The notes under the pieces: generated by a model
What the model was told of the DNA's origin: nothing
What the model saw: only the letters and a program-made list of their open reading frames with translations
The model's database searches: none
Part shown: one piece after another, positions 14,273 through 17,406 of the stretch
How the letters are laid out: each line of letters opens with the position of its first letter
Position numbering within the stretch: position 1 is the stretch's first letter
DNA from: an uncultured Sulfurimonas sp.
GTDB lineage: Bacteria; Campylobacterota; Campylobacteria; Campylobacterales; Sulfurimonadaceae
Reading direction: 5' to 3'
DNA length: 17,406 nt
NCBI GenBank assembly: GCA_937914675.1
Contig: CALDOC010000539.1
Location: forward strand, 1 to 17,406
Position numbers and translations under genes: made by a program

Positions 14273-15273
14273 TAGATAAGAACTTTTATATGAGCCTCGC
14301 CATTAAAGAGGCTTGGAAATATCAAGGTTTAACTTATCCAAACCCAGCGGTTGGATGCTGCATAGTCGGTTCAAACAATGAACTATTATCGCTTAACGCG
14401 CATCAAAAAGCTGGTGAACCTCATGCCGAAGTCCTGGCTTTAAAAGACGCTTATTTTAAACTTTCTAACGATTCAAAAATATTAACTATCAAATCATCGC
14501 ATGAAATCCATGCTTATCTACTAGAAAATCATAATAATCTTTTTGTACATTCTACGGTTTATACTACTTTAGAACCTTGCTCTCATATCGGAAAAACGCC
14601 ATCATGCGCTTCTCTTTTATCAATGTTAGGCATCAAAAAAGTATTTGTTGGTTCCAATGATTTTAATAAAGACGCGGCGAATGGCAATAAAATACTGGAA
14701 AAAAGTTCTTGCGTCGTTAGAAATGAAATATTAAAAGAAGATTGTGATTTGTTGCTATTCCCCTTTAAAAAGTTTTTAGATGGAAAATTTGTATTTTTCA
14801 AATGGGCTCAGAGATTAAACGCGACTACCGACGATGGGATAATAAGCTCTTTAGAGTCAAGAAAAAACGTTCATGCTATGCGCGACGCATGCGACTTGCT
14901 CGTTATTGGCGGTAACACGGTTAGAATCGACAGACCAACGTTAGACGCAAGATTGGTTAATGGAAAAGCTCCTGATGTTTTGATTCTTTCAAGAGACAAA
15001 GAGTTTGACAGAACCATCCCTCTTTTTACTCTCAAGGAGCGTAAAGTTTACATAGAAGATAATTTTTCAAAATTAGAAAATTATAAGAATGTAATGATTG
15101 AAGGAAGTTCAAAAATGTTTGAGCTGACTCTTGACGTAGTCGATTACTATTTATGCTATTTAGCGCCTACTTTTGGTGGAAAGAGTGGTTTTGAGAATAC
15201 TCATGACAAGTTCAAAATTTTAGATATTCGTAAAGAGAATCAAGATATAATAATGTGGATGAAAAGGATATAA
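14266..15273 (+). CDS. ribD: Bifunctional riboflavin deaminase/reductase
   Basis: This 335-residue enzyme carries out two consecutive steps of riboflavin synthesis on the pyrimidine intermediate. The deaminase domain (about 1-165) has HAE at 53-55, with H53 as zinc ligand and E55 as proton shuttle. PCSHIGKTPSC follows at 104-114 and supplies C105 and C114. The reductase domain (about 170-335) begins FFKWAQRLNA and includes the NADPH/substrate segment GGNTVRIDRPTLDARL. The distance from the HAE histidine to the first cysteine is 52 residues rather than about 25 in E. coli and B. subtilis, so there is an insertion of about 27 residues. The EGG motif usual in the reductase is EGSS here. The ATG at 14266 overlaps the rimP stop; an ATG at 14290 is a less likely alternative. 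Confidence 0.93.
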   Translation: MVIDKNFYMSLAIKEAWKYQGLTYPNPAVGCCIVGSNNELLSLNAHQKAGEPHAEVLALKDAYFKLSNDSKILTIKSSHEIHAYLLENHNNLFVHSTVYTTLEPCSHIGKTPSCASLLSMLGIKKVFVGSNDFNKDAANGNKILEKSSCVVRNEILKEDCDLLLFPFKKFLDGKFVFFKWAQRLNATTDDGIISSLESRKNVHAMRDACDLLVIGGNTVRIDRPTLDARLVNGKAPDVLILSRDKEFDRTIPLFTLKERKVYIEDNFSKLENYKNVMIEGSSKMFELTLDVVDYYLCYLAPTFGGKSGFENTHDKFKILDIRKENQDIIMWMKRI

Positions 15274-15277
15274 ACTT

Positions 15278-16012
15278 ATGAGCAGTAATGGTAAACTAAA
15301 AGCGCAAAAACAAGAAAAAATTGTATCAATGTTTGATGACATTGCGCCAACTTACGACACGGCGAATCGTGTCATGAGTATGGGGGTTGATAAGAGTTGG
15401 AGAAGAAAGGCTTGTGATTTGGCGTATAAATATAGCGCTAAAGACAGCTTGGACAAGATTGTGGACGTCGCTTGCGGGACGGGCGACATGATGGATTTTT
15501 GGAAAAAAGCGGCTGAGAAATCTGGCATCGCCATTGGCGAAATCGTTGGAGTCGACCCATCCAAGGGAATGGTGAACGTCGCTCGTAAAAAATATCCTAA
15601 ATTTAATTATCATATTTCTAAAGCGACAGAGATTCCTTTGGGTGATTCCACCGCCGATATTCTAAGCATAACTTACGGCATTAGAAACGTAGTGGAACGC
15701 GAAGCGGCGTTGGTAGAGTTTAATCGCGTGCTTAAAAAAGATGGATTAGTCGTTATCTTGGAGTTTATGAAAAATGAAAACCCATCGTTTCTTGGAAAAA
15801 TCAGAGATTTTTACATGAATAAAATCTTACCAAAAGTCGGTGGTTTTATCTCTAAAAACCTAGAAGCCTATGAATACTTACCCAATTCGATTGGAGATTT
15901 TTCAACAGTTGAAAATATGCAAAACGAGTTGGAAAGAGCAGGTTTTGAGATGCTTTATACAAAAAGTTTTTCCATGGATATTTCCACTCTCCTTATCGCC
16001 CGTAAAAAGTAA
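15278..16012 (+). CDS. ubiE: Demethylmenaquinone methyltransferase (UbiE/MenG)
   Basis: This 244-residue class I SAM-dependent methyltransferase methylates demethylmenaquinone to menaquinone, the last step of quinone synthesis. SAM motif I is VDVACGTGD at about 62-70, and the acidic motif II is GVDPSKGM. The UbiE signatures are FDDIAPTYDTANRVMSMG near the N-terminus and TYGIRNVVEREAAL in the middle. YEYLPNSIGDF and a typical C-terminal strand complete the family pattern. Members of this phylum use menaquinone, usually made by the futalosine route, so the MenG role is more likely than a ubiquinone role. The start is supported by AAGGA at 15264-15268, within the end of ribD. Confidence 0.94.
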   Translation: MSSNGKLKAQKQEKIVSMFDDIAPTYDTANRVMSMGVDKSWRRKACDLAYKYSAKDSLDKIVDVACGTGDMMDFWKKAAEKSGIAIGEIVGVDPSKGMVNVARKKYPKFNYHISKATEIPLGDSTADILSITYGIRNVVEREAALVEFNRVLKKDGLVVILEFMKNENPSFLGKIRDFYMNKILPKVGGFISKNLEAYEYLPNSIGDFSTVENMQNELERAGFEMLYTKSFSMDISTLLIARKK

Positions 16013-16024
16013 GGAACAATTCTT

Positions 16025-17278
16025 TTGCATACTCTTAGTGTTTCCTCACTAAATGAGCAGATAAAAGGCTTACTAGAAGAGAGTTTTAGTCAAGTGCTTG
16101 TGGAGGGCGAACTCTCTCGCGTCACGTTTCATGGCAGTGGACATATTTATTTCACTCTCAAAGACAGTTCTTCATCCATAAGCGCCGTGATGTTTAAAGG
16201 CAACGCCAGTAAACTAAAATTTCGTCTTGAAGAGGGCATGAAAGTCATCTTAAACGGGGCAATAACTCTTTACAAGCCTCGCGGAAGTTATCAAATAAAC
16301 TGTTTTACCATTGAGCCCTCGGGACAGGGCGCTTTAGCTCTCGCCTATGAGCAATTAAAGCAAAAACTCTCCATGAAGGGCTATTTTAACGTTGAAATTA
16401 AAAAACAACTCCCTCGTTTTCCTCAAAAAATCGCTCTCATAACCTCTGCGACCGGCGCGGCTCTTCAAGACATGTTGAGAGTGGCAAACAGTAGATACAG
16501 ATTGCTTGAAATTGACGTTTATGACGTTTTGGTCCAAGGTCAAAACGCCGCTCGCGAAATATCGCAAGCCATAAGCATAGCTGATTTAAAAGGCTATGAT
16601 ATTCTCGTGGTGGCGCGTGGCGGTGGCAGCATTGAAGACTTATGGGCTTTTAACGAAGAGATTGTCGCGGACGCCATATTTAGAGCGAACACTCCTCTAG
16701 CGTCGGCTATAGGTCATGAGATAGATTGGGTAATAAGCGATTTTGTAGCGGATTTGAGAGCTCCCACTCCAAGCGCCGCCATGGAAATGATTTTGCCAGA
16801 CACTCATGAACTGTATCAATATTTAGATTCAATTTCTTCTCAGTATGCCCAAGTGTTAAATCAAAAACTTCATTCAAAACAACAAGAACTTTTCCATTTG
16901 CAAAATTCTTATTCTCAACACTCGGTAGAAAAAAAGCTTATGTTGAAAAACGACGAGATACAAAGATTTAAAAGCTCTTTTGAGCAAAGCATGAGTTTTA
17001 AGATACAAAACTTCACTAAAGAGTTACAACATATCAAAAGTAGATTTCCTTTCGCCATGGACTCCGTTACAAAGAACGCTCAAAATCAACTCTCAAATTT
17101 ACAAAAGACGTTGGAATCCAATAACCCCAAGTTTAAAACAAAAACGGGATTCGCTCAACTATCTCAAAATTCCGTCGTTATCGATATTTCATCTTTGGAA
17201 GTGGATGACGTATTTGACGTTCAGAGCGCCGAAGTCGTTGTAAGAGCTAAGGTCATTAGAAAGGAAAACATACTATGA
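16025..17278 (+). CDS. xseA: Exodeoxyribonuclease VII large subunit
   Basis: This is the 417-residue catalytic subunit of the ATP-independent single-strand exonuclease VII, involved in mismatch repair and in trimming single-stranded DNA. The N-terminal OB-fold (about 1-95) includes VEGELSRVTFHGSGHIYFTLKD. The catalytic domain contains ALITSATGAALQDML (about 137-151), VARGGGSIEDLW (196-207) and AIGHEIDW. RAPTPSAAMEM marks the transition into a long C-terminal coiled coil (about 270-370). The start is TTG, with AAGGAA at 16011-16016 eight bases upstream, immediately after the ubiE stop. The small subunit xseB is not in the window. The last codons overlap the next frame as ATGA. Confidence 0.96.
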   Translation: MHTLSVSSLNEQIKGLLEESFSQVLVEGELSRVTFHGSGHIYFTLKDSSSSISAVMFKGNASKLKFRLEEGMKVILNGAITLYKPRGSYQINCFTIEPSGQGALALAYEQLKQKLSMKGYFNVEIKKQLPRFPQKIALITSATGAALQDMLRVANSRYRLLEIDVYDVLVQGQNAAREISQAISIADLKGYDILVVARGGGSIEDLWAFNEEIVADAIFRANTPLASAIGHEIDWVISDFVADLRAPTPSAAMEMILPDTHELYQYLDSISSQYAQVLNQKLHSKQQELFHLQNSYSQHSVEKKLMLKNDEIQRFKSSFEQSMSFKIQNFTKELQHIKSRFPFAMDSVTKNAQNQLSNLQKTLESNNPKFKTKTGFAQLSQNSVVIDISSLEVDDVFDVQSAEVVVRAKVIRKENIL

Positions 17279-17388
17279 GTCATCCAGCTTTTTTTGACGC
17301 TTTAGAAACAATCAAAATAGTGGACCCGCTCTCAGAAGTGTTAGCACCTATTTCAAAGTCAAAGATGGAAAGTAGGTATGCAAGGTAA
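17275..17388 (+). CDS. Short terminal frame, possibly a broken FmdE-like gene start
   Basis: An ATG overlapping the xseA stop opens a 37-residue frame ending in TAA at 17386-17388. The first 23 or so residues (MSHPAFFDALETIKIVDPLSE) look like a genuine protein start and remind me, from memory, of Campylobacterota FmdE-domain proteins, which continue for roughly 200 residues. The remaining residues (SKSKMESRYAR) look unlike that family. Because the window ends 18 bases later, I cannot tell a real small gene from a frameshifted gene or a sequence error at a contig end. The xseA coding sequence carries GAAAGGAAA just upstream as a plausible ribosome site. Confidence 0.4.
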   Translation: MSHPAFFDALETIKIVDPLSEVLAPISKSKMESRYAR

Positions 17389-17406
17389 CGGCTGTCGTAG
17401 CGGATA

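Noticed and set aside
14292..14312. AGCCTC...GAGGCT stem near the ribD start as a possible flavin-related regulator
   Set aside because: The stem is only six pairs with a nine-base loop, inside coding sequence and with no FMN-riboswitch architecture.
1..17406. Search for defence islands, toxin-antitoxin pairs, CRISPR arrays, integrases, transposases and tRNA genes
   Set aside because: No such motif or repeat structure was seen by eye; apart from two weakly recognised or short frames and the partial first gene, all genes have clear housekeeping or conserved families.

Overview
The window looks like a chromosomal segment of a Campylobacterota (Epsilonproteobacteria) bacterium, most likely a motile, Gram-negative, free-living relative of the Sulfurimonas group. 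The lpxC gene implies lipopolysaccharide and flhB implies a flagellum. The order M23 peptidase, lpxC, short tsaB-like gene, thrB, ylxR, infB, rbfA, rimP matches what I remember of Campylobacter jejuni (around Cj0131-Cj0138). That comparison is from memory and was not searched. The composition is AT-rich with many AAA, GAA and TTA codons. No plasmid, phage, insertion sequence, CRISPR or RNA gene is visible. All genes lie on the + strand and are tightly packed: the largest gap is 68 bases and many neighbours overlap by 1 to 20 bases.

Layout. Bases 1-228 hold the tail of an unrecognised gene. Next come a geranylgeranyl-reductase-family flavoprotein (232-1329), an exported cysteine-paired Sel1/Hcp-like repeat protein (1326-1847) and leucyl aminopeptidase pepA (1864-3270). 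A probable promoter at about 3303 precedes nadA, nadC and flhB (3339-6215), which joins de novo NAD synthesis to a flagellar export gene. A second probable promoter at about 6246 precedes a degenerate DHH-phosphoesterase-like protein, a membrane-anchored M23 peptidoglycan peptidase, lpxC, a short TsaB-like protein and thrB (6272-10554). A third promoter-like -10 box at 10582 overlaps the ylxR start codon. It leads into infB, rbfA, rimP, ribD, ubiE/menG and xseA (10586-17278). The window ends with a short open frame (17275-17388) that may be a broken or mis-assembled FmdE-like gene.

How the genes relate. The third block is a translation-factor cluster (YlxR, IF-2, RbfA, RimP) followed by riboflavin synthesis (RibD), menaquinone methylation (UbiE/MenG) and DNA repair (XseA). 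The second block is largely about the envelope (M23 peptidase, LpxC). The rest is housekeeping metabolism.

I did not find a wholly new multi-gene system. The most notable items are: a perfect 12-base inverted repeat with a 1-base centre just inside rbfA; a protein that keeps the outline of the DHH/NrnA fold but lacks its catalytic motifs; a -10 box sitting on the ylxR start codon; and the anomalous terminal frame.
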